Source: Sphingomonas sp. PsM26 (GTDB lineage Bacteria; Pseudomonadota; Alphaproteobacteria; Sphingomonadales; Sphingomonadaceae). From it: 64,000 bases of DNA. Shown here one piece after another: positions 27,038-36,296 of the stretch. Position 1 is the stretch's first letter, and each line of letters begins with the position of its first letter. The notes beneath the pieces are model-generated. The model was not told where the DNA came from, did no database searches, and worked only from the letters and a program-made list of their open reading frames with translations. The stretch lies in the NCBI GenBank assembly GCA_030433805.1, contig JARUXA010000001.1, positions 124,001 to 188,000 of the forward strand, in the 5' to 3' direction. A program made the translations under genes and the position numbers.

Positions 27038-28606
27038 TTAGTCCGCCAGCGCCTCGGCGATCAGCGTGCGAGTGTTGTCGATCCCGTACAGCGCGATGAA
27101 GCTGCCCATTCGCGGGCCCTGCGACGATCCGAGCAGCGTCTCGTACAAGGCGCCGAACCAGCTGCGCAGCGGATCGAACCCGCCTTCGTTGCCGATCGCA
27201 TAGACGATGTTCTGCAAGTCGACCGCCGAGGCATCCGCCGGTGCGGCAGCCAGATCGCGATCAAGCCGCTCGAGCGCGGCGACCTCGATCCCCACGGGCT
27301 TGCGGCGCTGAAGCGTCGGCGCGACGAAATCGCGGTTGTACGCGAGTGCATGACCGATGAGCGCGTCTAGCTCTGGCGTGATCTCGCCTTCGACGTAATT
27401 GCTGAGATAGCCGCGCACCTGCTCCGCCGTCGCGCCCGCGCCGAGCACGCCGACGAGGTTGAGCAGCAGCCCGAACGTCACCGGCGGGGTCGTCCCCGGC
27501 ACCGCACCGTCATGGATGTGGTGCACTGGATTGCCGAGCTTCTGCTCGACCGGAAGCGCTGCATATTTCCCGCGGAAGTCGAAATAGTCGTCCACCGCAC
27601 GCGGGATGACGCCGACGTGGAGCTGCTTGGCCTTCTTGGGTTCGCGGTAGGCGAAGAAGGACAGGCTCTCCTGCGTCCCGTAATCGAGCCACTGCTCGAG
27701 CGTAAGGCCATTGCCCTTCGACTTGGAGATCTTCTCGCCCTTTTCGTCGAGGAACATCTCGTAGATCAGCCCCTCCGGCGGGCGACCGCCGAGCACGCGC
27801 GCGATCTTGCCCGATTGCACGCCACTGTCGATCAGATCCTTGCCGTACATCTCGTAATCGACGCCCAAAGCGACCCAGCGCATTGCCCAGTCGACTTTCC
27901 ACTGCAGCTTGGCGTGGCCGCCGAGGATCGATTGCACCAGCACTTCGCCGTCGCTGTCGGTGAAGCGGATCGTCCCCTCCTCGACATTGACGACCTCGAC
28001 CGGGACCTGAAGCACCACCCCGGTCTTGGGGCTGATCGGCAGGATCGGCGAATAGGTCGCGGCGCGCTCCTTGCGCAGCGTCGGCAGCATCACGCCCATG
28101 ATCGCGGCATAATTGCGCAGCACGCCCTTCAGCGCATCGTCGAACACGCCGGCTTCATATTGCGAGGCGGACGAGATGAATTCGTATTCGAACCCGAAGC
28201 GATCGAGGAAATCGCGCAGCATCGCATTGTTGTGCGCGGCGAAACTCTCGAACTTCTCGAACGGATCTGGAATCCGGCTGAGCGGCTTGCCGAGATGCTC
28301 GGTCAGCATCGCCTGGTTGGGAACGTTGTCGGGCACCTTGCGCAACCCGTCCATGTCGTCGCTGAACTCGATCAGCCGGGTCGGCGCGTCGGACAGCGTC
28401 TGGAACGCGTGGCGCACCATCGTCGTGCGCAGCACTTCGTTGAACGTGCCGATATGCGGCAGCCCCGAGGGACCGTAGCCCGTTTCGAAGATGACGGGTG
28501 CGCCACCGGGTTTGCCGTCGGGATACCGCTTGAGGAGCTTGCGCGCCTCCTCATAGGGCCAGGCTTTGGAGTCTTGGGCGGCGGTGCGAAAGGCTGTGTC
28601 GGTCAT
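27038..28606 (-). CDS. lysK: Class I lysyl-tRNA synthetase
   Basis: LysRS-I charges tRNA-Lys. It is common in archaea and alphaproteobacteria instead of the class II enzyme. The 522-residue product carries the class I HIGH motif as PHIGTFNE and the KMSKS motif as KISKSKGNG, with ETGYGPSG before the first and the LysRS-specific SDDMDGLRKVPDN. ATG at 28606 is chosen because of the GGGGGA just upstream; a longer frame to 28696 would add 30 residues. The Uma2 gene is divergent. Confidence 0.96.
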   Translation of the reverse strand: MTDTAFRTAAQDSKAWPYEEARKLLKRYPDGKPGGAPVIFETGYGPSGLPHIGTFNEVLRTTMVRHAFQTLSDAPTRLIEFSDDMDGLRKVPDNVPNQAMLTEHLGKPLSRIPDPFEKFESFAAHNNAMLRDFLDRFGFEYEFISSASQYEAGVFDDALKGVLRNYAAIMGVMLPTLRKERAATYSPILPISPKTGVVLQVPVEVVNVEEGTIRFTDSDGEVLVQSILGGHAKLQWKVDWAMRWVALGVDYEMYGKDLIDSGVQSGKIARVLGGRPPEGLIYEMFLDEKGEKISKSKGNGLTLEQWLDYGTQESLSFFAYREPKKAKQLHVGVIPRAVDDYFDFRGKYAALPVEQKLGNPVHHIHDGAVPGTTPPVTFGLLLNLVGVLGAGATAEQVRGYLSNYVEGEITPELDALIGHALAYNRDFVAPTLQRRKPVGIEVAALERLDRDLAAAPADASAVDLQNIVYAIGNEGGFDPLRSWFGALYETLLGSSQGPRMGSFIALYGIDNTRTLIAEALAD

Positions 28607-28663
28607 AATCCCCCGCGTTTGCCGCTTTAGGGGGGCAAGCGCAAATGCTATGCTGTTTGTGCC

Positions 28664-29236
28664 ATGAACATGACGATCCCCGTGAACGTGCCGCATCCGG
28701 TCAAGCTCCGGATCGAGGACTTCGAGGTGCTCGATCGCACGGGCGCGTTCGCCGATTTAAAAAAGGTCGAGTTGATCGAGGGGATGATCGTCGGAATGAG
28801 CGCAGAATTCCGCCCGCATACCTTCGTCAAAAGTCAGCTCATGTATCGGTTGCAGGCCGCTTTGGAAGCGACGGGCTCGCGCTTCAGCGCGGTGGTCGAG
28901 CCAACGCTCGCGCTACCGCCGTATAATCTTCCCGAACCCGACGTTGCTGTCGTCGATGCGCCGATGGCGCGCGATTATTTCCGGATCGAGCATGTCGCGC
29001 TGGTGGTCGAGGTGTCGGATACGACGCTGGAGAACGATCTCGGCGCGAAACTGGCGCTCTATGCGCGGCACGGCGTCCCGGAATATTGGGTCGTCGATCT
29101 CGCGGAGACGACCGTCCATCAATTCTGGTCGGTATCGGCGGAGGGGTTCTCGCACCGCAGGTCGCTCCCGCTCGCCGGGGCGGTGCCCAGCGCGACGTTG
29201 CCCGACCTCGTGATCGACGGCACGGGACTGGTCTGA
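28664..29236 (+). CDS. Uma2 family (DUF820) restriction-endonuclease-like protein
   Basis: A 190-residue protein of the Uma2 family, with a PD-(D/E)XK nuclease fold. The visible pattern is EPDVAVVDAP, then VALVVEVSDTTLENDLGAKLALYARHG (split: EVS with Glu, and the Lys of GAKLALYA), then PEYWVVDL. These give the Asp-x-n-Glu-x-Ser and Lys that build the active site. It is widespread in cyanobacteria and sporadic elsewhere, and its biological role is unknown. It is divergent from lysK, with the two starts separated by 57 bases. Confidence 0.9.
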   Translation: MNMTIPVNVPHPVKLRIEDFEVLDRTGAFADLKKVELIEGMIVGMSAEFRPHTFVKSQLMYRLQAALEATGSRFSAVVEPTLALPPYNLPEPDVAVVDAPMARDYFRIEHVALVVEVSDTTLENDLGAKLALYARHGVPEYWVVDLAETTVHQFWSVSAEGFSHRRSLPLAGAVPSATLPDLVIDGTGLV

Positions 29237-29261
29237 GCGCGACGCTCCGTGTTCAGGGCTT

Positions 29262-30806
29262 TCAGGCGCCCGGCTTTACCGCGAGGAGACCGGAAACCCT
29301 CGCCCGGAACGCGCGCAACTGCTCCCCCGAAAGCGTCGCAAGGCTGGAGAAGGAGAAGCCGCGCGGATTGACCGCAACCCCGCCGCGCAGCACTTCCCAG
29401 TGGAGGTGCGGTCCGGTCGAAAGGCCACTGTTGCCCGAATAGCCGATCACCTGCCCGCGCGACACGCGCTGGCCTGCGCGCACCGCGAAACGGCTGAGGT
29501 GCCCGTAGCAGGTCACGATCGACCCGCCGTGCGCCATCTTGAGGAAATTGCCATAACCCCCGCTGCGCCCGGCGAACGCGACCACCCCGTCGGCGGGCGC
29601 ATGGATCGGCGTGCCGCTGGCGGTACCGATGTCGATCCCCTTGTGCATCCGCGAGAACCCAAGCAGCGGATGAAAACGCATTCCGAAGCTCGACGTCACG
29701 CGCGCCATCGATACCGGCATGGTGAACTGCCCCTGCCGTTCGGCTTGGCCGGATGCTTCATACCAGGTGCCGTCGTTCCACTGGACCAACTGCGTCTTGC
29801 GTCCACCGTGGCCGAGCCCCGCGAACAGCAGCTTGCCGAGTTGCGTCTCGCCGGTCGCGGCGCGCTGGCGCTCGACGATCAGGTCGTAGGTGTCGTTCGA
29901 ATCGATCTGGCCGACCGCGACCTTGCTCGCGATCGCCTTGATGTAGCTCTCGACCGCGCGGATCGGGACCCCCGCCGCACGCGCCGAGCGGTACAGGCTG
30001 GAGCCGACCGCGCCGGTGATCCTGAGCGGCGTGTCATCGACCGCGATCGCGCGGCGCTCCATCACCAACCGGTCGCCCACGCGTTTGAGGTCGAGCGCGA
30101 GATCGAACCGCGCGCGCAGCGACAGTGCCTCGAGCGGACGCGCAACGCTGCGGTTGGGGCGGCGACCGAGCGTCAGCGGGATCTGCGTGCCGGGCTTGAG
30201 CGTGTCGAGCGGCACCGTCGTCGCGACGAGCGCAACCGTGTCCTGCGCATCGCGCTCGGACAGGCCGGCGCGTTGCAGCATGTCGCCCAGGCTGTCGCCG
30301 TGGCCGACCGTCGCGGTGCGTTGCTCGACCGGCCGTTCGGGGGCTTCGGTCAGTGGACGGACGAGATCGTTCGACGCCATGTGCCGCCCGGTATCCGCGC
30401 CCCAGGCAAGCGGCGCGATCATCTGCGCACGCGCTTCCTCGCGATCGGTGCCGATCATCGGTGCGGCGGCCGCGCCGAGCAGGGGAGGGGTGAGCGGCGG
30501 TGCGATGACGAAGGCGGTGACGCACAGGACGGCGCAGGTCGCGGCACCGCGCCACCAGTCACGCGAGCCGATGCGGGTTCCGAGGTCGGGCACCCAATCG
30601 ACCCGGCCCGCGGCGGCGCGCAGGCGTTCGAGTCGGCGGGTCTGCGCCGCGGGCACGATGGCGCGACCGAAAGACAGCGCCGCGCTGCCGCCCGAAGTCT
30701 CCACGTCGTTCAAATTTGGTACAAACAAGGCTGTTTCGACCCCGAAATCCGTTGTCCGCCGCCTGATCTGCCCCGCAGCGTCGGGCCCGAGGACTGTGCC
30801 GCTCAA
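29262..30806 (-). CDS. M23 family metallopeptidase (LytM domain), membrane-anchored
   Basis: The 514-residue protein has a membrane segment at about 88-104 and a long periplasmic region with a LysM/OapA-like part (GHGDSLGDMLQRAGL, about 168-182). A C-terminal LytM domain carries the zinc ligands His388 and Asp392 in HKGIDIG and His467/His469 in GPHLHWEV. All ligands are present, so it should cut peptidoglycan cross-links, or activate amidases as a periplasmic endopeptidase. It is divergent from the Suv3-like helicase. The start ATG 30806 is uncertain by some residues. Confidence 0.93.
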   Translation of the reverse strand: MSGTVLGPDAAGQIRRRTTDFGVETALFVPNLNDVETSGGSAALSFGRAIVPAAQTRRLERLRAAAGRVDWVPDLGTRIGSRDWWRGAATCAVLCVTAFVIAPPLTPPLLGAAAAPMIGTDREEARAQMIAPLAWGADTGRHMASNDLVRPLTEAPERPVEQRTATVGHGDSLGDMLQRAGLSERDAQDTVALVATTVPLDTLKPGTQIPLTLGRRPNRSVARPLEALSLRARFDLALDLKRVGDRLVMERRAIAVDDTPLRITGAVGSSLYRSARAAGVPIRAVESYIKAIASKVAVGQIDSNDTYDLIVERQRAATGETQLGKLLFAGLGHGGRKTQLVQWNDGTWYEASGQAERQGQFTMPVSMARVTSSFGMRFHPLLGFSRMHKGIDIGTASGTPIHAPADGVVAFAGRSGGYGNFLKMAHGGSIVTCYGHLSRFAVRAGQRVSRGQVIGYSGNSGLSTGPHLHWEVLRGGVAVNPRGFSFSSLATLSGEQLRAFRARVSGLLAVKPGA

Positions 30807-30991
30807 GTCCTAAAGTCAAATTAACTGCCACCTGCGATAGGGTGGGATGCGGTCAACCGTTCGAACGATACGACCGCGGCGGGAACACGCCGGGTCGGCG
30901 GCATATCGGTGGCTGGGCGATGATCTCGCGGTCTTTTTTTGCAAACGGGATGGTTGCGTATCGCCTCTGGGGACGCGATGTTGCGGGTGTC

Positions 30992-33520
30992 ATGCAACGC
31001 CACCACGACAGCGCCGTCACTGCGGTGCTCGGGCCGACCAACACCGGCAAGACGCATCTCGCGGTCGAGCGAATGTGCGGGCATTCCAGCGGCATGATCG
31101 GCTTTCCGCTGCGGTTGCTGGCGCGCGAGGTCTATGACCGGGTCGTCAAGATCAAGGGCGCGAACCGCGTCGCCTTGATCACCGGCGAGGAAAAGATCGT
31201 CCCAAAAGACGCACGTTGGTTCCTGTGCACAGCCGAATCCATGCCGGTTGACCGCGATTTGGCGTTCGTTGCAGTCGATGAAGCGCAGCTTGGCGCCGAT
31301 CTGGAACGGGGTCATGTCTTCACCGATCGCATCCTGCGCGCGCGCGGTCGCGACGAGACGATGCTGCTTGGGTCCGAAGCGCTGCGCCCGATGCTCAAGG
31401 CGCTGGTCCCGGGAATCGAGATCATCAACCGCCCGCGCTTTTCGACGCTGAGCTATGCGGGTGCCAAGAAGATCAGCCGCCTCCCGAAACGCTCCGTCAT
31501 CGTCGCGTTCAGCGCGGAGGAAGTCTATGCCGTCGCCGAGATGCTGCGGCGGCTGCGTGGCGGCGCGGCGGTGGTGATGGGCGCGCTGTCCCCGCGCACC
31601 CGCAACGCGCAGGTCGCGATGTTCCAGGCGGGCGAGGTCGATTATCTGGTCGCGACCGATGCGATCGGCATGGGGCTCAACATGGACGTCAACCATGTCG
31701 CCTTCGCCAGCCTCAACAAGTTCGACGGCCACCGCCAGCGTCGGCTGACCGTCGCCGAAATGGCACAGATCGCGGGGCGGGCAGGGCGGCACCAGCGCGA
31801 CGGGACGTTCGGTGCTCTGGTCGAGGAAGGGCCGGGGGCGTTCGCACCCGAGGAGGTGCTCGCGATCGAAGAGCATCGTTTCCCGCCGCTCGAACATCTC
31901 TACTGGCGCGAGGGCGAGCCCGATTTTTCGAGCATTCCCGCGCTGATCGCGAGCCTCGAGGCCAAGCCCGAGAACCGCCGCCTGCGCGCGGCGCCGCAAT
32001 CGGTCGATCTCGCGGTGCTCAAGCGCCTGGCCGAGGAGGATTGGGTGCGCGCGCGGACGCGGCATCCGGCGATGGTCGAGCGGCTGTGGGCGGCGTGCGG
32101 ACTGCCCGATTTCCGTAAACTCGGCGTCGATCCGCATACCCGCTTCGTCGCGCGCGTGTTCGGCTATCTGAGCGAGGGGCAGGGGCATATTCCGCACGCT
32201 TGGTTCGCGGCGGAACTGGCGCGGCTCGATACCGTGGTCGGCGATGTCGAGACGCTCGCCGGGCGGATCGCGGCGGCACGGAGCTGGGCGTATATCGCCA
32301 ACCGGCGCGACTGGCTCGCGGACCCGGCGCAGGGCGCGGCGCGCGCGAGTGCGGTCGAGGAACGGCTGTCGGACGCACTCCACGCGAGCCTGACGCAACG
32401 CTTCGTCGACAAGCGCACCACGCTGCTGATGCGCCAGATCGGTGCGGATCCGCGGATGCTCCCCGTCACGATCGGGCCGGAAGGCGAGGTTATGGTCGAG
32501 GATCACGCGATCGGGCGGCTCGACGGCTTCCGCTTCACGGTCGCGGCGGACGCACGCGCGAACGACAAACGGATGTTGCTCGCGGCGGCAGAACGGCGGC
32601 TGGGCGACGAGCGCGGCAAGCGCGGGGTGGCGCTCGCCGAAGCGGCGGATGCCGACCTGTCGCTGCGCACCGAGGCGGGCGAGACGCCGGTGCTGCTGTG
32701 GCGCGGCTTTACGGTCGCGACCTTTGCGCCGGGGCAAAGCCTGGTGCGCCCGCGCATCGTGCTCGACCGCGCGCTCGATTGCCTCGACGTGACGCTCCGC
32801 GCCAAGATCGAGCAGCGGCTGCGCGGCTGGTTCGGTGATTCGGTCGCACGCGCCCTGCCGGGGCCGGTGCTGCTCGACTCGGTCCAGCGTGATCCGGCCG
32901 CCAGTCCTGCATCGCGCGCGGTCGCGGCGGCGCTGGTCGCGGGCGGCGGGATGGTCGCGCGGAGCGAAGTGGTTGCGGTGCTCGACAAGCTCGACGGCGT
33001 CGCGCGCAAGGCGTTCCGGCGGGCGGGGGTGACGATCGGCGCGCTCGACCTGTTCGATCCGCGCTTGCTCAAGCCTGCCGCCGCACGGTGGCGGCGGGCG
33101 CTGTTTGCGATCCGCGACGCGCGCGGGATCGCCGACGCACCGCGCGACGGCGCGAGTGTACTGGTGCGCGGCACGCCCGGCGCGACGCTGGTGGACGGCT
33201 ATCGGCCGATCGCGACGCAGGCGGTGCGGATCGACCTGATCGAACGGATCGCGCGCGCGGCGCATGACGCACGCGGTGCGGCGGGTCGACAGCCGTTCGC
33301 GCTCGATCCCGCACTCGCGCTGTCGATGGGACTGACCCCGCCGACGATCGAGAAACTGATGGCGGGGTTCGGCTTCCGCCCGGCTCCTGCTGCTGCGCCC
33401 CCTGCCGCCGACGATACGGTACCGCGCTGGGTCTGGCGTGGGCTGCCCGCCGTCCGTCCCGTCGTCGCCCCGCGCGGCACGCATTTTGCGGCGCTTGCCG
33501 ATCTGGCGGTGCATGGCTGA
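30992..33520 (+). CDS. Suv3-like DExQ RNA helicase
   Basis: The protein (842 residues from this start) belongs to the Suv3-like SF2 helicases known from mitochondria and alphaproteobacteria. It shows Walker A LGPTNTGKTH near residue 11, motif II VAVDEAQLG, motif V in YLVATDAIGMGLNM and motif VI MAQIAGRAGRH. Suv3 unwinds RNA together with an exonuclease. The long C-terminal region (from about 380) is Ala/Arg-rich and unlike mitochondrial Suv3. ATG 30992 is the start of family likeness; ATGs at 30920 and 30950 are possible. The next gene overlaps its end by eight bases. Confidence 0.88.
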   Translation: MQRHHDSAVTAVLGPTNTGKTHLAVERMCGHSSGMIGFPLRLLAREVYDRVVKIKGANRVALITGEEKIVPKDARWFLCTAESMPVDRDLAFVAVDEAQLGADLERGHVFTDRILRARGRDETMLLGSEALRPMLKALVPGIEIINRPRFSTLSYAGAKKISRLPKRSVIVAFSAEEVYAVAEMLRRLRGGAAVVMGALSPRTRNAQVAMFQAGEVDYLVATDAIGMGLNMDVNHVAFASLNKFDGHRQRRLTVAEMAQIAGRAGRHQRDGTFGALVEEGPGAFAPEEVLAIEEHRFPPLEHLYWREGEPDFSSIPALIASLEAKPENRRLRAAPQSVDLAVLKRLAEEDWVRARTRHPAMVERLWAACGLPDFRKLGVDPHTRFVARVFGYLSEGQGHIPHAWFAAELARLDTVVGDVETLAGRIAAARSWAYIANRRDWLADPAQGAARASAVEERLSDALHASLTQRFVDKRTTLLMRQIGADPRMLPVTIGPEGEVMVEDHAIGRLDGFRFTVAADARANDKRMLLAAAERRLGDERGKRGVALAEAADADLSLRTEAGETPVLLWRGFTVATFAPGQSLVRPRIVLDRALDCLDVTLRAKIEQRLRGWFGDSVARALPGPVLLDSVQRDPAASPASRAVAAALVAGGGMVARSEVVAVLDKLDGVARKAFRRAGVTIGALDLFDPRLLKPAAARWRRALFAIRDARGIADAPRDGASVLVRGTPGATLVDGYRPIATQAVRIDLIERIARAAHDARGAAGRQPFALDPALALSMGLTPPTIEKLMAGFGFRPAPAAAPPAADDTVPRWVWRGLPAVRPVVAPRGTHFAALADLAVHG

Positions 33521-33857
33521 AGCTTTCCCCCGCGGCCCGAGCATGCGGCTCGACTGTTTCCTCTGGTTCGCCCGGATCGTGAAGACGCGCAGCATCGCGC
33601 AAGGGATGGCCGCGAGCGGACGATTGCGGATCGACGGGCGCGCGGTCGACCGGCCCGCCGCGGCGGTGCGGATCGGGAGCGTACTCGCCTTCGCCACCCC
33701 CTCGGGGCGGATTCGCGCGATCCGCGTCGAATGCCTGCCCGAGCGTCGCGGCCCGCCCGAAGCGGGGCGGGCATGCTACGTCGACCTGATCGAAAATGAC
33801 CGAACAGCCACCGCAATCAGTGACGCAAACATTGACGGGGCGGACGCTCGCGCATAG
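33513..33857 (+). CDS. S4 domain RNA-binding protein (Hsp15-like)
   Basis: The 114-residue product has an S4 domain: MRLDCFLWFARIVKTRSIAQ, then GRLRIDGRAVDRPAAAVRIG. E. coli Hsp15 (HslR) of this type binds stalled 50S subunits that carry a peptidyl-tRNA. The ATG at 33513 overlaps the helicase stop (TGA at 33518-33520); an internal ATG at 33543 starts nearer the S4 core. The coupling to an RNA helicase fits a shared role in RNA or ribosome quality control, which is inference. Confidence 0.88.
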   Translation: MAEAFPRGPSMRLDCFLWFARIVKTRSIAQGMAASGRLRIDGRAVDRPAAAVRIGSVLAFATPSGRIRAIRVECLPERRGPPEAGRACYVDLIENDRTATAISDANIDGADARA

Positions 33858-33890
33858 CAGCGTCGAGTTCGTTGCTCCGGGAGTTACCTA

Positions 33891-34232
33891 ATGACCTACG
33901 TCGTCACCGATGCCTGCATCAAGTGCAAGTACATGGACTGCGTCGAGGTGTGCCCGGTCGATTGCTTCTATGAAGGCGAGAACATGCTGGTCATCAACCC
34001 CAGCGAATGCATCGATTGCGGCGTCTGCGAGCCCGAGTGCCCCGCCGAAGCGATCCTCCCCGATACGGAAAGCGGTCTCGAACCGTGGCTCGAACTCAAC
34101 ACGACCTTCTCGAGCCAGTGGCCCAACGTCACGCGCAAGGCGAACCAGACGCCTGCCGACGCCGACGAGCATAAGGGCGAGACCGGCAAGTACGACAAGT
34201 TCTTCTCGGCAGAGCCCGGCGCGGGCGACTGA
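33891..34232 (+). CDS. fdxA: Seven-iron ferredoxin FdxA
   Basis: The 113-residue protein has two cysteine clusters: [14 protein letters not shown] (3Fe-4S type spacing) and [12 protein letters not shown] (4Fe-4S), as in the FdxA/FdI group of alphaproteobacteria. The C-terminal extension of about 50 residues ([13 protein letters not shown]) is also typical. It is an electron carrier of the cytosol with no single known partner. It lies 33 bases after the S4 gene and may be part of the same transcript. The carD gene follows. Confidence 0.96.
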   Translation: MTYVVTDACIKCKYMDCVEVCPVDCFYEGENMLVINPSECIDCGVCEPECPAEAILPDTESGLEPWLELNTTFSSQWPNVTRKANQTPADADEHKGETGKYDKFFSAEPGAGD

Positions 34233-34471
34233 TCGACCGGATTGGCCGGAAATGGCACGTCGTCGTGCGTCCGATCCCGTCGGGAGCGGCGCGCGCGCGA
34301 CCTTTGTCTGGTAATTTTGTTGCGACTGTGTTAAAAGGGTGACGACGGACGGTGCTTTAGGCGCTGTCCGACACGGAGACGTATCAACCCACCACCCTGC
34401 GAGCGCTGATGCAGCTTTGCTGCGAGAAGTGCGTTGCACCGGATACCCGGTCCACAGAAAGGTCCAACGGA

Positions 34472-35005
34472 ATGGCTGCCAAGGCGCTGTCCTTCGACGT
34501 CGGCGATTATGTCGTTTACCCCAAGCACGGCGTTGGCCGTGTGATCGAGCTTCAGCGGCAGGAAATCGCCGGGATGCAGCTCGAACTTTATGTTCTGCGG
34601 TTCGAAAAAGAGCGCATGACGTTGCGCGTGCCGACCAACAAGGCCGAAAGCGTCGGAATGCGCAAGCTTTCCAGCGACAAGACGCTGCGCGAGGCGCTCG
34701 AGACGCTGACCGGCAAGCCGCGCGTCAAGCGCACCATGTGGTCGCGCCGTGCGCAGGAATATGAAGCCAAGATCAATTCGGGCGACCTGGTGTCGATCGC
34801 CGAAGTGGTCCGCGACCTGTTCCGCGCCGATGACCAGCCCGAGCAGAGCTATTCCGAACGGCAGATCTTCGAAGGCGCGACCAGCCGCCTTGCGCGCGAA
34901 CTCGCCGCGATGGAGCAGGTCGACGAGCCGACCGCGCAGGAAAAGATCCTCGAGATTTTGCGCAAGGCAGCGGCGATCCACAACAAGGACAAGGCTCCGG
35001 CCTGA
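34472..35005 (+). CDS. carD: CarD family transcriptional regulator (CdnL-like)
   Basis: The 177-residue protein opens with the RNA-polymerase-interacting domain (SFDVGDYVVYPKHGVGRVIEL) shared by CarD, CdnL and the Mfd RID, followed by a helical DNA-binding part that includes SGDLVSIAEVVRDLF. CarD stabilises open promoter complexes, notably at rRNA genes, and is essential in several bacteria. ATG 34472 is chosen by family start and an AAGG upstream. A 239-base leader separates it from fdxA. A strong terminator follows. Confidence 0.93.
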   Translation: MAAKALSFDVGDYVVYPKHGVGRVIELQRQEIAGMQLELYVLRFEKERMTLRVPTNKAESVGMRKLSSDKTLREALETLTGKPRVKRTMWSRRAQEYEAKINSGDLVSIAEVVRDLFRADDQPEQSYSERQIFEGATSRLARELAAMEQVDEPTAQEKILEILRKAAAIHNKDKAPA

Positions 35006-35031
35006 CGTTCTTTTGCGGATACCGCGGTTTG

Positions 35032-35066
35032 AAAAAGGGGCGGCCGGCGACGGTCGCCCCTTTTTT
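35032..35066 (+). terminator. Rho-independent terminator after carD
   Basis: GGGGCGGCCG and CGGTCGCCCC pair around GCGA, followed by TTTTTT (35061-35066). It stands 30 bases after the carD stop. Confidence 0.9.
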
Positions 35067-35102
35067 CGTTTGGGGGCAGCGGGGGCGGGGGTGCTCCCAC
35101 TC

Positions 35103-35450
35103 CCGGCGTCACCCGAACGTCTTTCAGGGTCCACCGCGCCGTGATGACGGTCCGTGCCCGTCCCACGGTGGATGCTGAGCCAAGTTCAGCATAACGGGTG
35201 GGATTAAGAGGCACGGGACCCCCCCACCCTGCGTCACCCTGAACTCGTTTCAGGGTCCACCCCGCCGCGATGACGGTACGTGCCCGTCGCATGGTGGATG
35301 CTGAAACAAGTTCAGCATGACGGCGCGTTTGGAGTGGGACGGCGCTCACGCCCCCTGCGTCACCCCGAACGTGTTTCAGGGGCCACCGCGCCGCATTGAC
35401 GGTCCGCGCCTGTCGCACGGTGGATGCTGAAACACGTTCAGCATGACGGC
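35103..35450. repeat. Three tandem copies of a roughly 125-base intergenic palindromic repeat
   Basis: The copies start near 35103, 35229 and 35354. Each has a left palindrome of the CCTGAACTCGTTTCAGGG kind, a middle block near CGATGACGGTCCGTGCCCG, and a right palindrome near GCTGAAACAAGTTCAGC followed by ATGACGG. The 527-base gap between carD and the first GIN gene is filled by these copies and the carD terminator; nothing else is seen until 35520. They are of the dispersed kind that yields HAELVSAS-like false peptides in many proteobacteria. No transposase is present. Confidence 0.8.
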
Positions 35451-35532
35451 GTGTGGAGGGGGTGGGCCCACGACAGGGGTTGCATCCGAAAGCGGACGGT
35501 GTACTAATAAGGCAACACACAGGAGGTAGCGT

Positions 35533-36252
35533 ATGCGCAGTCTGTCCTTCCTCGCAGCCGTCGCGCTTGCGGGATGTTCCAACACCAGCGATGCGGCCAC
35601 CTCTGCGGGCGCAGGAACCACTCGCACCTTCGCGATCACCGATTTCAGCGGGGTCTCGCTGCGGGGATCGGACGATGTCGATGTCCGCGTCGGCACCGGC
35701 TTCTCGGTCCGCGCAGAAGGGCCGAGCGCCGAACTCGACAAGCTCGAGATCCTCCGCGACGGCGATACGTTGAAGGTCGGGCGCAAGAAGAACCTTACGG
35801 GCATGAGCTGGGGCGGCGGACGGCGCGGCGTGAAGGTGTTCGTGACGATGCCACGGATCGTCACCGCGCAGATCGTCGGATCGGGCAACCTTGCGATCGA
35901 CCGGGTCGATGGGCAGCGCTTCGGCGGGGAGGCTGCCGGGTCGGGCAATCTGTCGATTGCGACGCTGACGGTGCCCGATGCCCGGCTGACGGTGGCCGGG
36001 TCGGGCAATATCGACGCCAGGGGCCGGGTCGAGCGGCTGACGGTCAAGCTTGCCGGGTCGGGCAACGTGTCGGCGGGCGGGGTCAAGGCAGGGTCGGCGA
36101 CCGTCTCGCTCGCGGGATCGGGGGATGTCCGCGCCGACGTCGTCGGGCAGGCGCAGGTTTCGCTGGTGGGATCGGGCGATGTCGATCTCGGGCCGCAGGC
36201 GCGGTGTTCGGTGAGCAAGACCGGATCGGGCAACGTCCGCTGCGGCGGGTGA
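35533..36252 (+). CDS. GIN-domain (DUF2807) lipoprotein, first of two
   Basis: The 239-residue product has a lipoprotein signal (FLAAVALAGC, Cys15) and a DUF2807/GIN beta-solenoid made of repeated units in which GSGN or GSGD recurs about seven times. Such proteins are secreted or surface-bound and of unknown function; some have been called putative adhesin heads. AGGAGG at 35521-35526 is a strong ribosome-binding site. A paralogue follows 44 bases downstream. Confidence 0.88.
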   Translation: MRSLSFLAAVALAGCSNTSDAATSAGAGTTRTFAITDFSGVSLRGSDDVDVRVGTGFSVRAEGPSAELDKLEILRDGDTLKVGRKKNLTGMSWGGGRRGVKVFVTMPRIVTAQIVGSGNLAIDRVDGQRFGGEAAGSGNLSIATLTVPDARLTVAGSGNIDARGRVERLTVKLAGSGNVSAGGVKAGSATVSLAGSGDVRADVVGQAQVSLVGSGDVDLGPQARCSVSKTGSGNVRCGG

Positions 36253-36296
36253 ATCGGGCGCTTGCCTGAGCGCGGAATCGCGGCGATGCCCTGTGG

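Noticed and set aside
30821..33697. 958-codon minus-strand frame opposite the Suv3-like helicase
   Set aside because: The helicase motifs on the plus strand are unmistakable; the opposite frame shows only Arg-rich sequence.
35103..35450. CRISPR array
   Set aside because: There are only three units of about 125 bases, the units themselves diverge, and no short identical repeats with unique spacers or cas genes are present.
34849..35520. Long minus-strand frame with repeated HAELVSAS-like peptides
   Set aside because: It is a translation of the tandem intergenic palindromic repeats and the antisense of carD; such peptides are known false products of this repeat type.
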